From: Rhodococcus sp. HNM0569
GTDB lineage: Bacteria > Actinomycetota > Actinomycetes > Mycobacteriales > Mycobacteriaceae
Length of the DNA: 64,000 nt
Direction of reading: 5' to 3'
Assembly: GCF_012726205.1 (NCBI RefSeq)
Contig: NZ_JAASAE010000016.1
Location: forward strand, 23,724 to 87,723
The notes beneath the pieces were generated by a model. The model searched no databases and had not been told where the DNA came from. It worked only from the letters and a program-made list of their open reading frames with translations. This document shows, one piece after another, positions 27,794-38,340 of this stretch. A program made the position numbers and the translations under genes. Numbering within the stretch: position 1 is the stretch's first letter; each line of letters starts with the position of its first letter.

Positions 27794-28324
27794 GTGACTT
27801 CACCACACAAGACCGCAACCGCGACGCTCCACACCAACCGTGGCGACATCAAGATCGAGCTCTTCGGCAACCATGCCCCGAAGACCGTCGAGAACTTCGT
27901 CGGCCTCGCTGAAGGTACGAAGGACTACTCCACCGCCAACGCGTCGGGCGGCAACTCCGGCCCGTTCTACGACGGCGCGACGTTCCACCGCGTCATCGAC
28001 GGCTTCATGATCCAGGGCGGCGACCCCACCGGCACCGGTGCAGGCGGCCCGGGCTACCAGTTCGGCGACGAGTTCCACCCCGAACTGCAGTTCGACCGTC
28101 CCTACCTGCTCGCGATGGCCAATGCGGGCCCGGGCACCAACGGTTCGCAGTTCTTCGTCACCGTCACCCAGACGCCGCATCTCAACCGTCGGCACACGAT
28201 CTTCGGCGAGGTCACCGACGCCGAGTCGAAGAAGGTCGTCGACGCGATCGCGACCACCGCCACCGACCGCGGTGACCGCCCGACCGAGCCGGTCGTCATC
28301 AACAGCGTCAGCATCGAGAAGTAG
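27794..28324 (+). CDS. ppiA: Peptidyl-prolyl cis-trans isomerase (cyclophilin)
   Basis: Cytoplasmic cyclophilin that speeds proline isomerisation in folding. The 176-residue protein begins from a GTG (TSPHKTATATLHT) with GGAGG just upstream, and shows the classical active-site blocks FHRVIDGFMIQGGDP (around residue 56), GTNGSQFFVTV (around 115) and HTIFGEV (around 136). It matches the ppiA gene found at the same point of the division cluster in mycobacteria (Rv0009). The gene is divergent from the cwsA-like gene and followed after 26 bases by a rhomboid protease gene. Confidence 0.95.
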   Translation: MTSPHKTATATLHTNRGDIKIELFGNHAPKTVENFVGLAEGTKDYSTANASGGNSGPFYDGATFHRVIDGFMIQGGDPTGTGAGGPGYQFGDEFHPELQFDRPYLLAMANAGPGTNGSQFFVTVTQTPHLNRRHTIFGEVTDAESKKVVDAIATTATDRGDRPTEPVVINSVSIEK

Positions 28325-28350
28325 CAGTAACAGCAGAACAGGATCTCCTG

Positions 28351-29268
28351 ATGAGCAACCCCGGCTGGGGCGGAAACCCGAACGAGGGCGCTCTGCCCCA
28401 GCCGCGGTGCGTCCGCCACCCCGACCGTCCGACCGCGTTGGCGTGCACGCGCTGCGGCCGCCCCGCGTGTCCCGACTGCCTGCGGTCGGCGGCCGTCGGC
28501 TACCAGTGCGTGGACTGCGTCGCGGAAGGGCAGAAGTCCGTGCGGCAGGCACGCACGGTGTCGGGCGCCACGATGGCGTCGCAACAGAAGGTGCCGCTGG
28601 TCACCTACGTCCTGATGGCGCTCAACATCGGGGTGTTCCTCGTGACTGCCCTGCAGTCGCGCGACCTCATGCAGAACCAGCTCGGCTCGAAGCTGTTCGT
28701 CGACTGGGTGCTGTACGGGCCCGCGGTCGCGGACGGCCAGTGGATCCGTGTCCTCGGCAGCGGATTCCTGCACTTCGGGCTCATGCACCTCGCGGTCAAC
28801 ATGCTCGCGCTGTGGATCATCGGCCGCGACGTCGAGCTCGTCCTGGGCCGCTCGCGCTACACCGCGCTCTACCTCACCTCGCTGATCGGCGGATCTGCGT
28901 CGGTCATGGTGTTCGAGCCCTACGCCACCACGGCGGGCGCGTCGGGCGCGGTGTTCGGCCTGATGGGCGCGCTCGCGGTCATCCTGGTGCGGTTGCGCCG
29001 CAGCCCCGGCCCGATCATCGCGGTGATCGTCCTCAACATCGTCATCAGCGTCACCGTCCCCGGCATCTCGCTGTGGGGCCACATGGGCGGACTGGTCGCC
29101 GGTGCCCTCGCGGCCGTCGGGCTGCTGTACGTGCCGCAGTGGATGCGGGCGACGCAGCGCACCGCGGCCGTCATCGGGTGGGTGTCACTCGCCGTGGTCG
29201 CGGTGTTCGCGTTCGCGGTGGTCGGACTGCGCGTCGTGCAGTTGCGCGAGCAGTTCGGGCTCGGCTGA
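28351..29268 (+). CDS. Rhomboid intramembrane serine protease with N-terminal zinc-ribbon-like domain
   Basis: Membrane protease cutting substrates within or beside membrane helices. The 305-residue protein opens with a Cys/His-rich segment (cysteines in PRCVRHP, ACTRCGRP, CPDC and YQCVDC, about residues 20-57) that looks like a zinc-binding B-box-type domain. Six or seven hydrophobic helices follow. The catalytic serine is in TAGASGAVFG (near residue 196), the partner histidine in WGHMGG (near 237), and LAVNMLALW carries the conserved Asn. Mycobacteria have a similar two-domain rhomboid at an unrelated locus (Rv0110). It is cotranscribed with ppiA and converges on the PH-domain gene. Confidence 0.9.
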   Translation: MSNPGWGGNPNEGALPQPRCVRHPDRPTALACTRCGRPACPDCLRSAAVGYQCVDCVAEGQKSVRQARTVSGATMASQQKVPLVTYVLMALNIGVFLVTALQSRDLMQNQLGSKLFVDWVLYGPAVADGQWIRVLGSGFLHFGLMHLAVNMLALWIIGRDVELVLGRSRYTALYLTSLIGGSASVMVFEPYATTAGASGAVFGLMGALAVILVRLRRSPGPIIAVIVLNIVISVTVPGISLWGHMGGLVAGALAAVGLLYVPQWMRATQRTAAVIGWVSLAVVAVFAFAVVGLRVVQLREQFGLG

Positions 29269-29272
29269 GCCG

Positions 29273-29749
29273 CTACTCCGCGGCCGGCCCGCTCCGGCTC
29301 GGGGGCACCAGCCCCTGCACCTTCAGCGCGTCGAACACCTCGTCCGGCGCCGCGCCGAGATCCCAGCGTCCGAACACGACGAGCCGCTCGTGATCGCCGT
29401 CGCGCAGGTCGAGTTCGAGCATCGGCACGCGACGGCCGATTCGCGCATAACGCACGACGCGGATGCGGTCGATCTGTTCGCGGGAGAACTCGAGCCGGCG
29501 GGTGAGCCGCTGCAGCACGAGCCGCGGGCCCGGCGCGACGGCCAGCCGCGGCCGCTGCCGTGCCGACAGCGCCGCGGTCACCAGCACGCCCACACCGGCG
29601 ATGGCGACGAGCACGCGGCCGGGGCCGTCGAGCGGCACCGCGACGGACGCGCCCAGCAGCACGACGCCCAGCACGAACAGCGCGCCGGTCGCGGCGCGCG
29701 GGGTGGCCCACGCGACGAGCGGTTCGGACGGCGTCACGGGGTTATCCAC
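29273..29749 (-). CDS. PH-like domain membrane protein (Rv0010c-like)
   Basis: A 158-residue protein with two hydrophobic helices (about residues 18-37 and 42-60) followed by a small bacterial PH-like domain (RLAVAPGPRLVLQRLTRRLEF and onwards). Its place between ppiA and crgA corresponds to Rv0010c of mycobacteria, which has no proven function. I choose the GTG at 29749 because GGAGAGGG lies five bases upstream; a TTG 15 bases further up and a GTG 12 bases downstream are alternatives. It converges on the rhomboid gene, with stop codons four bases apart. Confidence 0.75.
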   Translation of the reverse strand: MDNPVTPSEPLVAWATPRAATGALFVLGVVLLGASVAVPLDGPGRVLVAIAGVGVLVTAALSARQRPRLAVAPGPRLVLQRLTRRLEFSREQIDRIRVVRYARIGRRVPMLELDLRDGDHERLVVFGRWDLGAAPDEVFDALKVQGLVPPSRSGPAAE

Positions 29750-29835
29750 AAGCCCTCTCCACAATGGGGATTAATGACACGCGTGTAATTGCCGCGGTGC
29801 CGGTCGACGTCACCGCCGGTCGACGCCACCGCCGG

Positions 29836-30099
29836 TCAGCGCCACCGCATAGTCATGATCAGGCCGACGACCATGAAGCCGAAGCCGATCAGGAAGTTCC
29901 ACGCGCCGAGATCGTTCATCCATGTGATCGAGTCGGCAGCGAGGTAGTAGACGATGAGCCACGCGAGCCCGACGAGCATGAACCCGAGCATCACCGACAC
30001 GTACAGCGTGCTCGACGGGCCTGCCTTGACCTTGACGGGCGTGCGGCTCGCGGGATTGATCGTGTAGTCGGTCTTCTTGCGGACCTTCGACTTCGGCAT
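29836..30099 (-). CDS. crgA: Cell division protein CrgA
   Basis: Small septal membrane protein that recruits FtsI and other divisome parts and is a hallmark of this cluster in actinobacteria (Rv0011c). The 87-residue protein begins [14 protein letters not shown], has a basic N-terminal tail and two hydrophobic helices (about residues 33-53 and 65-83) with [20 protein letters not shown] and [23 protein letters not shown]. The length and motif order are typical. It is transcribed alone, divergent from the DUF881 gene across about 140 bases. Confidence 0.95.
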   Translation of the reverse strand: MPKSKVRKKTDYTINPASRTPVKVKAGPSSTLYVSVMLGFMLVGLAWLIVYYLAADSITWMNDLGAWNFLIGFGFMVVGLIMTMRWR

Positions 30100-30238
30100 G
30101 ACGTCCTCGGGGTGTCGCGTTCGGGGTTGTACGGTCGGCGCGGTCGTTTTCGCGGTGATCGCGCACTCGGCGGTAGATTCGCATCCACACGGCCTTTTCC
30201 AGTACACGCTAACGTAGAACCACGAGGTGAGGACACGG

Positions 30239-30955
30239 GTGAGTGCGCGCACAGTCGGCGGATCGCTCGTGTGGCGGGTTCTCGTCCTCGTCGTGTGCCT
30301 CGTCGCGGGCGTCCTGTTCGCCACCACACGTGAGGTGTCGTCGGGCGACGAGCTTCGAGCCCAGGACTCGACCCGGCTGTCCGATCTGGTGCGGCACGCG
30401 CAGGCACAGACCGACGACGCGGCCGCGACGCGCAGCTCCCTACAGGCCCGCGTCGACGAGCTGCAGCACCAGGCCGCCACCGACGATGCCGATGTCGCCG
30501 CCGCTCTCGACGGCATCGACGCCGTCGCCGCCGACGCGGGCCTCACCGAGCTCACCGGCCCTGGCGTCACGATCACGATGACCGACGCGCCGCGCGGAGC
30601 CGACGGCCGCTATCCCGTCGACGCCGCACCCAACGACCTCGTGGTGCACCAACAGGACATCCAGAGCGTGCTCAACGCGGTGTGGACCGGCGGTGCCGAA
30701 GCCGTCAGCATGCAGGGCGAGCGCATCGTCGAGACGTCCGCGCCGCGGTGCGTCGGCAACACGCTGCTGCTGCACGGACGCACCTACAGCCCGCCGTACG
30801 TCGTCGAGGCGATCGGCGACCCCGACCGAATCCGGGCGGCGCTCGCGAACGAACCCGGAATCAAGGTCTACAAGCAGTACGCCACGCGGTTCGGTCTCGG
30901 CTACGCCGAAGCCGCATCGGCGCAGATCACGGTGCCCGCATACACCGGAGGTTGA
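30239..30955 (+). CDS. DUF881 membrane-anchored protein (Rv0012-like)
   Basis: A 238-residue protein with one N-terminal membrane helix ([16 protein letters not shown], about residues 12-29), a coiled-coil-like region rich in Ala, Arg and Asp, and the DUF881 extracytoplasmic domain with [14 protein letters not shown] and [30 protein letters not shown]. The family is an uncharacterised constant of this division cluster. The start is taken at the second of two GTG codons 12 bases apart, since AGGTGAGG lies six bases upstream. It is followed 22 bases later by trpG/pabA. Confidence 0.85.
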   Translation: MSARTVGGSLVWRVLVLVVCLVAGVLFATTREVSSGDELRAQDSTRLSDLVRHAQAQTDDAAATRSSLQARVDELQHQAATDDADVAAALDGIDAVAADAGLTELTGPGVTITMTDAPRGADGRYPVDAAPNDLVVHQQDIQSVLNAVWTGGAEAVSMQGERIVETSAPRCVGNTLLLHGRTYSPPYVVEAIGDPDRIRAALANEPGIKVYKQYATRFGLGYAEAASAQITVPAYTGG

Positions 30956-30977
30956 CCGCAGCGCCTACCCTGTGGGC

Positions 30978-31631
30978 ATGAAGATCCTGGTCGTCGACAA
31001 CTACGACAGCTTCGTGTTCAACCTGGTCCAGTTCCTGGGTCAGCTCGGAACGCGGGCCGACGTGTGGCGCAACGACGACGACCGGCTCACCGCGCCCGGC
31101 GGTCTCGCCGCCGCGGCCCGCGACTACGACGGCATCCTGCTCAGCCCCGGTCCGGGCACCCCGAAGCGTGCGGGCGTCACGATGGACCTCGTGCGTGCGT
31201 GCGCCGACGCAGGCACACCCGCGCTCGGCGTGTGCCTCGGGCACCAGGCGATGGGCGAGGTGTTCGGCGCGACCGTCGACCGCGCACCCGAGTTGCTGCA
31301 CGGCAAGACGAGCGTCGTGCACCACGACGGCGCGGGCGTGCTCGAGGGGCTGCCCGACCCGTTCGTCGCGACCCGCTACCACTCGCTCACGATCCTGCCC
31401 GAGACGATCCCGGACGAACTCGTCGTCACCGGCCGCACCGACACCGGCATCGTCATGGCGATGCACCACCGCGACCTGCCGTTGCACGGCGTGCAGTTCC
31501 ACCCCGAGTCGGTCAAGACGCAGGGCGGCCACCGCATGCTCGCGAACTGGCTCGCGGTGTGCGGCGAGGCGCCCGCCGAGGGTCTCGTCCGTCGGCTCGA
31601 GAGCGAGATGGCGGACGCGCTCGGCGCCTGA
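30978..31631 (+). CDS. trpG: Anthranilate/aminodeoxychorismate synthase glutamine amidotransferase subunit
   Basis: Class I glutamine amidotransferase that supplies ammonia for making anthranilate (tryptophan) or aminodeoxychorismate (folate). The 217-residue protein shows the conserved start VVDNYDSFVFNLVQ, the LSPGPGTP oxyanion region, the nucleophile Cys in LGVCLGHQ (about residue 79) and the catalytic His and Glu in FHPESV (about 174-178). The gene between DUF881 and pknB is a fixed feature of the cluster in mycobacteria (Rv0013). Whether it acts as TrpG or PabA cannot be told, as one copy often serves both. Confidence 0.93.
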   Translation: MKILVVDNYDSFVFNLVQFLGQLGTRADVWRNDDDRLTAPGGLAAAARDYDGILLSPGPGTPKRAGVTMDLVRACADAGTPALGVCLGHQAMGEVFGATVDRAPELLHGKTSVVHHDGAGVLEGLPDPFVATRYHSLTILPETIPDELVVTGRTDTGIVMAMHHRDLPLHGVQFHPESVKTQGGHRMLANWLAVCGEAPAEGLVRRLESEMADALGA

Positions 31632-31637
31632 GTCCGT

Positions 31638-32045
31638 TCAGCCCGGCTGCAGCACGGCGAAGTCACCGAGGTCGTGCGAGACCGTGAACGTCCGGGACGT
31701 CACGCGCCAGCCGTCCGGGGTGCGTGTCCAGCGGTCGTCGTACTCGCCGAAGCACTCGTAGAACGCGCCGTCGCCCGCCGCACCCACGTGGTGGACGCGC
31801 GCGTACGTGAGCGAGCGTGCGTGGTCGCCGTCGATCTCGACGCGGTGGTTCCCGAGCAGGTGCTGCGACGGCCCGCACCCGCCGAGGTGGGCGCGCACGC
31901 GCGCCACGATCCGGTCGCGTCCCGTCGCGCCGTACCCGCTCGCGTCCTCGGTGAACGCCGCCCCGAGGGCGTCCCAGTCGCGTCGGTCCAAGGCCGACGC
32001 GAGGTGCGCCAGCTGCTCGATCACCTGATCCCGTTCGCTGTGCAT
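31638..32045 (-). CDS. SnoaL-like / NTF2-like protein
   Basis: A 135-residue cone-shaped alpha/beta-barrel fold protein of the SnoaL_4 type, a family that includes ketosteroid-isomerase-like and dehydratase-like enzymes as well as proteins of unknown role. It opens with QVIEQLAHLASALDRRDWDALGAAF and contains HLLGNHRVEIDGDHARSLTYARVHHVG, typical of that fold. The ATG lies about 75 bases from the pknB 3' end. It is an insertion compared with the mycobacterial order, between trpG and pknB. No specific substrate can be assigned. Confidence 0.78.
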   Translation of the reverse strand: MHSERDQVIEQLAHLASALDRRDWDALGAAFTEDASGYGATGRDRIVARVRAHLGGCGPSQHLLGNHRVEIDGDHARSLTYARVHHVGAAGDGAFYECFGEYDDRWTRTPDGWRVTSRTFTVSHDLGDFAVLQPG

Positions 32046-32121
32046 GCCACGGGTGTAGCAGGCGCGCGGTCGTCGACGCGCCTGTTCGTCCCGCTCAGCG
32101 AACGGTCCCGCCGGTCGCGGG

Positions 32122-34041
32122 TCAGCGCGGGATGCCGAGCGCTCCGACGCCGACGGTGATCGCCGCGTCCTTCGTGATCTCCGAGCCCGGCGGCTGCTGC
32201 TGCATCACGATCTTGCCGACCTTGTCGGGATCGAGCGTCGACGTCTGCGTCTGCTGCAGCTGCGTCGACGACCCCGTCCAGCCGGCCGACCGCAGCGCCG
32301 ACAGGGCCTGCGAGATCGACATGTCCGACAGATCCGGCATCGTGATGTTGGCCCCGTTGGACACGCGGATCTCGATGGTCTCGCCCTTGTCGGCGTTCGA
32401 GCCGCCCGCCGGATTGGTCGACACCACGAGCCCGCGCTGCACACCCGAGTCGATCTGCAGCACCTGCGTCTTGAAGCCGGCGGCCTCGATGTTGTCGCGG
32501 GCCACCTCTTCCCGCTGGCCGCTCACGTCGGGCACGCGCACCTGTTCGGGTCCGGCGCCGAGCGTGATCGTCACCGCGCTGTCGACGGCGGCTTCGCTGT
32601 TGGTGCGCGGGCTCTGCTCGATCACCTTGTCGCGGTCGTCGGGGTCCGACGGCGCGCGTTCGACGCGGCTGTCGAGCCGCAGCCCGGCGGACGACAGCGC
32701 CTGCTGAGCCTCCTGCTGTGTCATGCCGGTGAGCGACGGCACCCGCACGTCCTCGGGGCCGGACGACACCTCGAGGGTCACGGTGCTGCCCTCGTCGACG
32801 CTCACGCCCGACACCGGGCGAGTGTTGACGACATTGCCGACCGCGATCACGTTGTCCGGCTTGTCCTGCCGCGACACGCGGAAGCCCGCGTTCTGCAGAG
32901 TCGTCTGGGCTTCGTCGGCGCTCTGGTTCGTGACGTCGGGAACGGTCACCTGGTCGGCGTTCGACCCGGGGCCCGCCGCCCACAGGAATGCGCCGACGAC
33001 GACCACCACGATCGCCGCCGCGATCGACCACAGCGCGATCTTGAGCGGCTTGCGCTTCGACTCGTCGTCCGCGCTGTGACTCGCGCGCCCACCACGGTCG
33101 CCGCGGTCGCGGGGCTCCTCGTCGCGGTAGCCACCGCCGCCGACCGCACCGAGGATCGTCGTGCGGTCCTCGTCGTTCATCACCATCGGCGCGCTGGGGC
33201 GTTGCCCGCTGAGTACCCGCACGAGGTCGCTGCGCATCTCGGCCGCCGACTGGTAGCGATTGGCCGGGTTCTTGCTCATCGCCTTGAGCACGATCGAGTC
33301 GAGTTCGCGCGGCACGTCCGGGTTGAGCTGCGACGGCAGCCGCGGATCCTCGCGCACGTGCTGCACCGCCACGGCGACCGGCGAATCGCCCGAGAACGGC
33401 GGCTCGCCGGTGAGCACCTCGAACAGCACACAGCCGAGTGAGTACACGTCGGAACGCGCGTCGACCTGCTCGCCGCGCGCCTGCTCGGGCGACAGGTACT
33501 GCGCGGTGCCGATCACGGCCGCGGTCTGGGTCATCGACTGCGACGCGTCGGAGATGGCGCGGGCGATGCCGAAGTCCATCACCTTGACCGCGCCGCCGCG
33601 CGTGATCATGACGTTCGCCGGCTTGACGTCGCGGTGCACGATGCCGTTGCGGTGCGAGAAGTCGAGTGCGGCGCACACGTCCGACACCACTTCCATCGCG
33701 CGACGCGGCGCGAGCGGCCCGGAGCTGCGGACGATGTCGCGCAGCGTGTCGCCCTCGACGTACTCCATCACGATGTACGGCAGCGGGCCCGCGTCGGTCT
33801 CGGCTTCGCCGGTGTCGTAGACCGCGACGATCGCGGGATGGTTGAGCGCCGCCGCGTTCTGGGCTTCGCGGCGGAACCGCAGGTAGAACGTGGGGTCGCG
33901 CGCGAGATCGGCGCGGAGCACCTTGATCGCGACGTCGCGGCCGAGCCGCACGTCGCGCGCGAGATGGACCTCGGACATGCCGCCGAAGCCGAGAATCTCA
34001 CCCAGCTCGTACCGGGAAGAGAGATTGCGCGGTGTCGTCAT
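32122..34041 (-). CDS. pknB: Serine/threonine protein kinase PknB with PASTA domains
   Basis: Transmembrane kinase controlling cell shape and peptidoglycan synthesis in response to cell-wall fragments. In the 639-residue protein the kinase domain spans about residues 10-270: glycine loop [10 protein letters not shown], catalytic Lys in VAIKVL (about 40), HRDVKPANV (about 136) and DFG (about 156), and an activation loop with two Thr ([11 protein letters not shown]) as in PknB. A membrane helix at about residues 335-355 is followed by four PASTA repeats binding muropeptides. The ATG overlaps the pknA stop by four bases. PstP nearby reverses its phosphorylation. Confidence 0.96.
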   Translation of the reverse strand: MTTPRNLSSRYELGEILGFGGMSEVHLARDVRLGRDVAIKVLRADLARDPTFYLRFRREAQNAAALNHPAIVAVYDTGEAETDAGPLPYIVMEYVEGDTLRDIVRSSGPLAPRRAMEVVSDVCAALDFSHRNGIVHRDVKPANVMITRGGAVKVMDFGIARAISDASQSMTQTAAVIGTAQYLSPEQARGEQVDARSDVYSLGCVLFEVLTGEPPFSGDSPVAVAVQHVREDPRLPSQLNPDVPRELDSIVLKAMSKNPANRYQSAAEMRSDLVRVLSGQRPSAPMVMNDEDRTTILGAVGGGGYRDEEPRDRGDRGGRASHSADDESKRKPLKIALWSIAAAIVVVVVGAFLWAAGPGSNADQVTVPDVTNQSADEAQTTLQNAGFRVSRQDKPDNVIAVGNVVNTRPVSGVSVDEGSTVTLEVSSGPEDVRVPSLTGMTQQEAQQALSSAGLRLDSRVERAPSDPDDRDKVIEQSPRTNSEAAVDSAVTITLGAGPEQVRVPDVSGQREEVARDNIEAAGFKTQVLQIDSGVQRGLVVSTNPAGGSNADKGETIEIRVSNGANITMPDLSDMSISQALSALRSAGWTGSSTQLQQTQTSTLDPDKVGKIVMQQQPPGSEITKDAAITVGVGALGIPR

Positions 34042-35399
34042 GGCTGTCCTTGCGGTATCTCGGGGGCCAGCTCCTCCGATTCGGTGGTGGTGGTCGGCGC
34101 TTCGCTGGTGGTCGTCGTGGTGGTGGTCGGTTGCTGCGTCGTCGTGGTCGGCGGCGGGGTCGTCGTCGTGGTGGTCGGCTCTTCCCACGTCGTGGTGGGC
34201 TCGTCCCATGTCGGCGGCGCCTCGTAGGTGGGCTGCCACTGCGTCGTGGTCGGTGGCGCGGTGGTGCGCGTGAGCGTCGGCAGCGTCGACGTGACCGGCG
34301 CGGGCGCGCGGTCGGGCTCGTCGTCGCCGCCCAGCAGCAGCAGACCGCCCGCGATGAGCGCCGCGAGCAGCAGCAGACCGCCCGCCGCCCACGCGACGGC
34401 CTTCTGGCCGCTGGTGAGACCGCGCTTCTCGTCCTCGGGCGGCTCGCCCTCCGGGCCGCCGTAATTCGCCTGACCCGTCGACAACACCTGTGTGGCGCCC
34501 GGGAGCGGGGCGGGGACGACACGCGCCGTGGTGCCCGCGGCGTTCGAACCGGGGGCCGGGGGCCGACCACCCGCCCGCACGGTCGCGACGGCGTCCGCGA
34601 ACTCGCCGCCGTTCGCGTAGCGCGCCGCGGGGTCCTTCGTGAGCGTGATGTCGATCAGTTCCCGGACGTTCGGCGGCAAGTCGGCGGGCAGCGGCGCGGG
34701 AGTCTCGCGCACGTGCTTCATCGCGACCGTCAGCGCGCCCTCGCCGGTGAACGGGCGGCGGCCCGACAGCGCCTCGTAGCCGACGACACCCAGTGAGTAC
34801 ACGTCACTCGCCGACGTCGCGTCCTGGCCGAGAGCCTGTTCGGGCGCGATGTACTGGGCGGTGCCCATCACCATGCCGGTGCGTGTGACCGGCGACGCCT
34901 CCACGGCCTTCGCGATGCCGAAGTCGGTGATCTTCACCTGGCCGCTGGGCGTGATGAGGATGTTGCCGGGCTTGACGTCGCGGTGCACGACGCCCGCGTC
35001 GTGCGCGACCTGCAACGCACGCCCGGTCTGCTCGAGCATGTCCAGCGTGTACGGGATCGCGAGCCGGCCCACGCGCGCGAGGACCGTGTTGAGCGGTTCG
35101 CCGTTGACGAGCTCCATCACCAGGTATGCGGTGGAATCGCCCGACGCGTCGGCGACCTCGCCGTAGTCGTAGATGCCCGCGATGCCGGGGTGGTTGAGCT
35201 GCGCCGTCGTGCGTGCTTCGAAGCGGAATCTTTCGAGGAACTCGGGGTCGGACGAGAACTCCGACTTGAGTACCTTGACGGCCACGCGTCGTCCGAGGCG
35301 CGTGTCGTCGGCCTCCCACACCTGGCCCATGCCGCCCGTCGCGATGAGCCGGATGAGCCGGTACCGGCCCGCGATCTGCGATCCGTTGTTCAAAGCCAT
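34038..35399 (-). CDS. pknA: Serine/threonine protein kinase PknA
   Basis: Transmembrane kinase partnering PknB in regulating division. The 453-residue protein has a kinase domain at about residues 12-275 with [10 protein letters not shown], catalytic Lys in [15 protein letters not shown] and DFGIAKA, followed by a proline-rich linker and one membrane helix near residue 340. The extracytoplasmic tail of about 90 residues is almost entirely Thr, Pro and Glu, with runs of Thr. Such tails are typical of PknA in this group and poorly conserved in length. The start is two bases after the pbpA stop. Confidence 0.95.
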   Translation of the reverse strand: MALNNGSQIAGRYRLIRLIATGGMGQVWEADDTRLGRRVAVKVLKSEFSSDPEFLERFRFEARTTAQLNHPGIAGIYDYGEVADASGDSTAYLVMELVNGEPLNTVLARVGRLAIPYTLDMLEQTGRALQVAHDAGVVHRDVKPGNILITPSGQVKITDFGIAKAVEASPVTRTGMVMGTAQYIAPEQALGQDATSASDVYSLGVVGYEALSGRRPFTGEGALTVAMKHVRETPAPLPADLPPNVRELIDITLTKDPAARYANGGEFADAVATVRAGGRPPAPGSNAAGTTARVVPAPLPGATQVLSTGQANYGGPEGEPPEDEKRGLTSGQKAVAWAAGGLLLLAALIAGGLLLLGGDDEPDRAPAPVTSTLPTLTRTTAPPTTTQWQPTYEAPPTWDEPTTTWEEPTTTTTTPPPTTTTQQPTTTTTTTSEAPTTTTESEELAPEIPQGQP

Positions 35400-35401
35400 C
35401 G

Positions 35402-36889
35402 TCAGCCTCCCTGCAGTCCGGCTGCAATGACGGCGCGACCGATCGGCGCAGCTACCGATCCACCGGTGGCCGCGAGCGCGCGGTCGCCGCCGTCCTCGAC
35501 GATCACGGCGATCGCGATCGTGGGGTCCTGTGCGGGCGCGAAGCCGATGTACCACGCGTGGGGTGGGGTGTTGCGCGGGTCGCTGCCGTGCTCGGCGGTA
35601 CCCGTCTTCGACGCGATCTGCACGCCGGGGATCTTGCCCTCGCCACTCGTGTTGTTCTCCGAGCCGATCATGAGGTCGGTGAGCGTCGCCGCGACCTCCG
35701 GGGTCATCGCCTGGCCGTCCGACACGGGCTTGCTCGACGCGAGATTCGACAGGTCGGGGCTCTGCAGGTCGGACACGAGCTGCGGTTCCATCCGGACGCC
35801 GCCGTTCGCGATCGTCGCCGCGATCGACGCATTCTGCAGCGGGGTGAGCGCGACGTCGCGCTGGCCGATGCTGCTCTGCCCGAGGGCCGCGTCGTCGGGG
35901 ATGGTGCCGATCGTGCTCGGTGCGACGGGGAACGGCACGCCCGTCATCTCGGAGCCGACGCCCAGCGCCGACGCCTGGCTCTCGAGCGCGCCCGCGCCTT
36001 CCTTGATGCCGAGTTCGACGAACGCCGTGTTGCACGAGCGGGCGAACGCCTCGCGCAGCGACGCGGTGGCGCCGCCGCCGCACGTGGTGCCGTTGTAGTT
36101 CTCGAGCGTCGTCGCGGTGTCCGGCAGCGTGATCTGCGGGGCCGCGGTGAGCTGCGTGTCGGGCGTCGTGCCGGTGCCGAGCGCGGCCGCGGTGACGACG
36201 ACCTTGAATGTCGAGCCCGGTGGGTAGGTCTGCGACACGGCACGGTTGACGAGCGGCTTGCCCTCGTCGGCGTTGAGCTGCTCCCACGCCTGCGTGGTCT
36301 GCGTCCCGTCGTGGCTCGAGAGCGAGTTGGGGTCGTAGCTCGGCGTGCTCACCATGGTGAGGATGCGACCCGTACTCGGTTCGATCGCCACGACCGATCC
36401 GCTGTAGCCCTTGGCCGTCAGCTGGTCGTACGCGACCTGCTGCATCACCGGGTTGACGGTGGTGACGACATTGCCGCCCCGCGGGTCGCGTCCCGACACC
36501 ATGTCGAAGAAACGCCGCCCGAACAGCCGGTTGTCGGAGCCGTTGAGGATCGGGTCCTCGCCGTTCTCGAGACCCGTGCTGCCGTACTGCATCGAGTAGA
36601 AGCCGGTGACCGGCGCATTGGCGAGCGGGCTCGACGGCGCTGCCTGGTTCGGCGGATAGGTGCGTAGGTACTTGTAGCGGTCGTCGGTGGGCACCGACGC
36701 CGCGAGCACCTGGCCGCCCGCCGAGATCTGGCCGCGCTGACGCGAGTACTCGTCGAGCAGCACGCGCGAGTTGCGGGGATCGGTGCGGAGGTCGTCGGCC
36801 TTGATGACCTGCACGTAGGTGGCGTTGGCGAGCAGCGCCACCACCATGACCATGACGGCGAGCGAGACGCGGCGGAGGGGAGTGTTCAT
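35402..36889 (-). CDS. pbpA: Penicillin-binding protein PbpA (class B transpeptidase)
   Basis: Cell-wall cross-linking enzyme that works with RodA. The 495-residue protein has a short N-terminal tail, one signal-anchor helix ([21 protein letters not shown], about residues 8-28) and a dimerisation region, then the transpeptidase domain. All three penicillin-binding motifs are intact: STFK (about residue 222), SCN (about 282) and KTGT (about 424). The stop is two bases from pknA, and its start overlaps the rodA stop by four bases. It is essential for normal septation in mycobacteria. Confidence 0.96.
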   Translation of the reverse strand: MNTPLRRVSLAVMVMVVALLANATYVQVIKADDLRTDPRNSRVLLDEYSRQRGQISAGGQVLAASVPTDDRYKYLRTYPPNQAAPSSPLANAPVTGFYSMQYGSTGLENGEDPILNGSDNRLFGRRFFDMVSGRDPRGGNVVTTVNPVMQQVAYDQLTAKGYSGSVVAIEPSTGRILTMVSTPSYDPNSLSSHDGTQTTQAWEQLNADEGKPLVNRAVSQTYPPGSTFKVVVTAAALGTGTTPDTQLTAAPQITLPDTATTLENYNGTTCGGGATASLREAFARSCNTAFVELGIKEGAGALESQASALGVGSEMTGVPFPVAPSTIGTIPDDAALGQSSIGQRDVALTPLQNASIAATIANGGVRMEPQLVSDLQSPDLSNLASSKPVSDGQAMTPEVAATLTDLMIGSENNTSGEGKIPGVQIASKTGTAEHGSDPRNTPPHAWYIGFAPAQDPTIAIAVIVEDGGDRALAATGGSVAAPIGRAVIAAGLQGG

Positions 36890-38340
36890 CGGCGCTGAAC
36901 CATTTCGGTGGGCGCGTCCGCGATCGGCGGTTGCGGACGCTTCTTGGGCACCGCGGGTTCACGCGCGGCGCTCGAGATCTTGATCAGGATTGCGACGAGC
37001 AGATAGTTCGCGAGCAGCGACGAGCCGCCGTAGGACATGAACGGCGTCGTCAGACCCGTGAGCGGGATGAGCTTCGTGACGCCGCCGACGACGACGAAGA
37101 TCTGGATCGCGATGGTGAACGACAGCCCGGCCGCGAGCAGCTTGCCGAAGCTGTCGCGTACGGCGAGCGCGGTGCGCATGCCGCGGATGATCAGGATCAG
37201 GAACAGCATCAGCACCGCGGCGAGGCCGATCAGGCCGAGTTCCTCACCGATCGTGGCGACGATGAAGTCGGTCTTCGCGAACGGGACGGTCGCGGGCCGT
37301 CCGCTGCCCAGGCCGGTGCCGGCGACACCGCCGGTCGCGAGGCCGAACAGCGACTGCGAGATCTGGTAGCCCGTGTTGTTGTAGTCGCCGAGCGGGTCGA
37401 TCCACGTGTGCACGCGCACCCGCACGTGACCGAACAGCTGGTAGGCGAAGAAGAAGCCGATCGCGAGCAGGCCGACGCCGATCGCGAGCCAGCCGACGCG
37501 TTCGGTGGCGACGTAGATCATCACCAGCACCGTGCCGAACAGCAGCAGCGAGGTGCCGAGGTCCTTCTCGAACACCAGGACGCCGACCGACACGATCCAC
37601 GCGACGAGGATCGGGCCGAGGTCGCGGGCACGCGGCAGGTCCATGCCGAAGATGTGCCTGCCCGCGGTCATGAACAGGTCGCGTTTCGCGACGAGCACCG
37701 ACGCGAAGAAGATGATCAGCAGGATCTTCGCGAACTCGCCGGGCTGGATGCTGAAGCCGGGCAGCCGGATCCAGATCTTCGCGCCGTTGACCTCGGACAT
37801 GCTCGACGGCAGGATCGCCGGGATCGCGAGCAGCACCAGGCCCGCGAGGCCGAGGGTGTAGCTGTATCGGGCGAGGAGCCGGTAGTCGCGCAGCAACAGC
37901 AGGATCGCGACGAACCCGGCCACTGCGAGCGTCGTCCACATGATCTGCTGGTTCGCGTCGGGCGACGGCGCCTCGAGGCCGTAGTACTCGGCGGACTGCG
38001 CGTCGGCGAGGTCGAGCCGATGGATCAGTACCAGGCCGAGCCCGTTGAGCAGCGCCACGATCGGCAGGATCAGCGGATCGGCATACGGCGCGAACCGGCG
38101 GACGCCGAGGTGCGCGACGAGCAGCAGCACGGTGTACGCCAGCGCGTACTTGCCGAGAGCCCACGTGAGGTGCTGTTCCTGGCTCGCCTCGACCAGCACG
38201 AGCGAGACGGTCACGACGACGACGGCGAGGCCGAGCAGGATCAGCTCGGTGTTCCGTCGCGTCGGCTGTTCGGGCGCGGGGGCGAACCCACCGGGCGGGC
38301 TCGGGAACGAGCCGCCCGGATTTCCGGTCGACACGCTCAT
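36886..38340 (-). CDS. rodA: RodA/FtsW-family peptidoglycan polymerase
   Basis: SEDS-family polytopic glycosyltransferase that polymerises lipid II, the partner of PbpA. The 484-residue protein has an Ala/Pro-rich cytoplasmic N-terminal tail (about 30 residues) and ten or so membrane helices. Conserved SEDS blocks are [19 protein letters not shown] (about 199-218), [15 protein letters not shown] (near 264-278) and the C-terminal [18 protein letters not shown]. It overlaps the pbpA start by four bases, and its ATG shares a base with the pstP stop. Such coupling fits stoichiometric production. Confidence 0.96.
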   Translation of the reverse strand: MSVSTGNPGGSFPSPPGGFAPAPEQPTRRNTELILLGLAVVVVTVSLVLVEASQEQHLTWALGKYALAYTVLLLVAHLGVRRFAPYADPLILPIVALLNGLGLVLIHRLDLADAQSAEYYGLEAPSPDANQQIMWTTLAVAGFVAILLLLRDYRLLARYSYTLGLAGLVLLAIPAILPSSMSEVNGAKIWIRLPGFSIQPGEFAKILLIIFFASVLVAKRDLFMTAGRHIFGMDLPRARDLGPILVAWIVSVGVLVFEKDLGTSLLLFGTVLVMIYVATERVGWLAIGVGLLAIGFFFAYQLFGHVRVRVHTWIDPLGDYNNTGYQISQSLFGLATGGVAGTGLGSGRPATVPFAKTDFIVATIGEELGLIGLAAVLMLFLILIIRGMRTALAVRDSFGKLLAAGLSFTIAIQIFVVVGGVTKLIPLTGLTTPFMSYGGSSLLANYLLVAILIKISSAAREPAVPKKRPQPPIADAPTEMVQRR

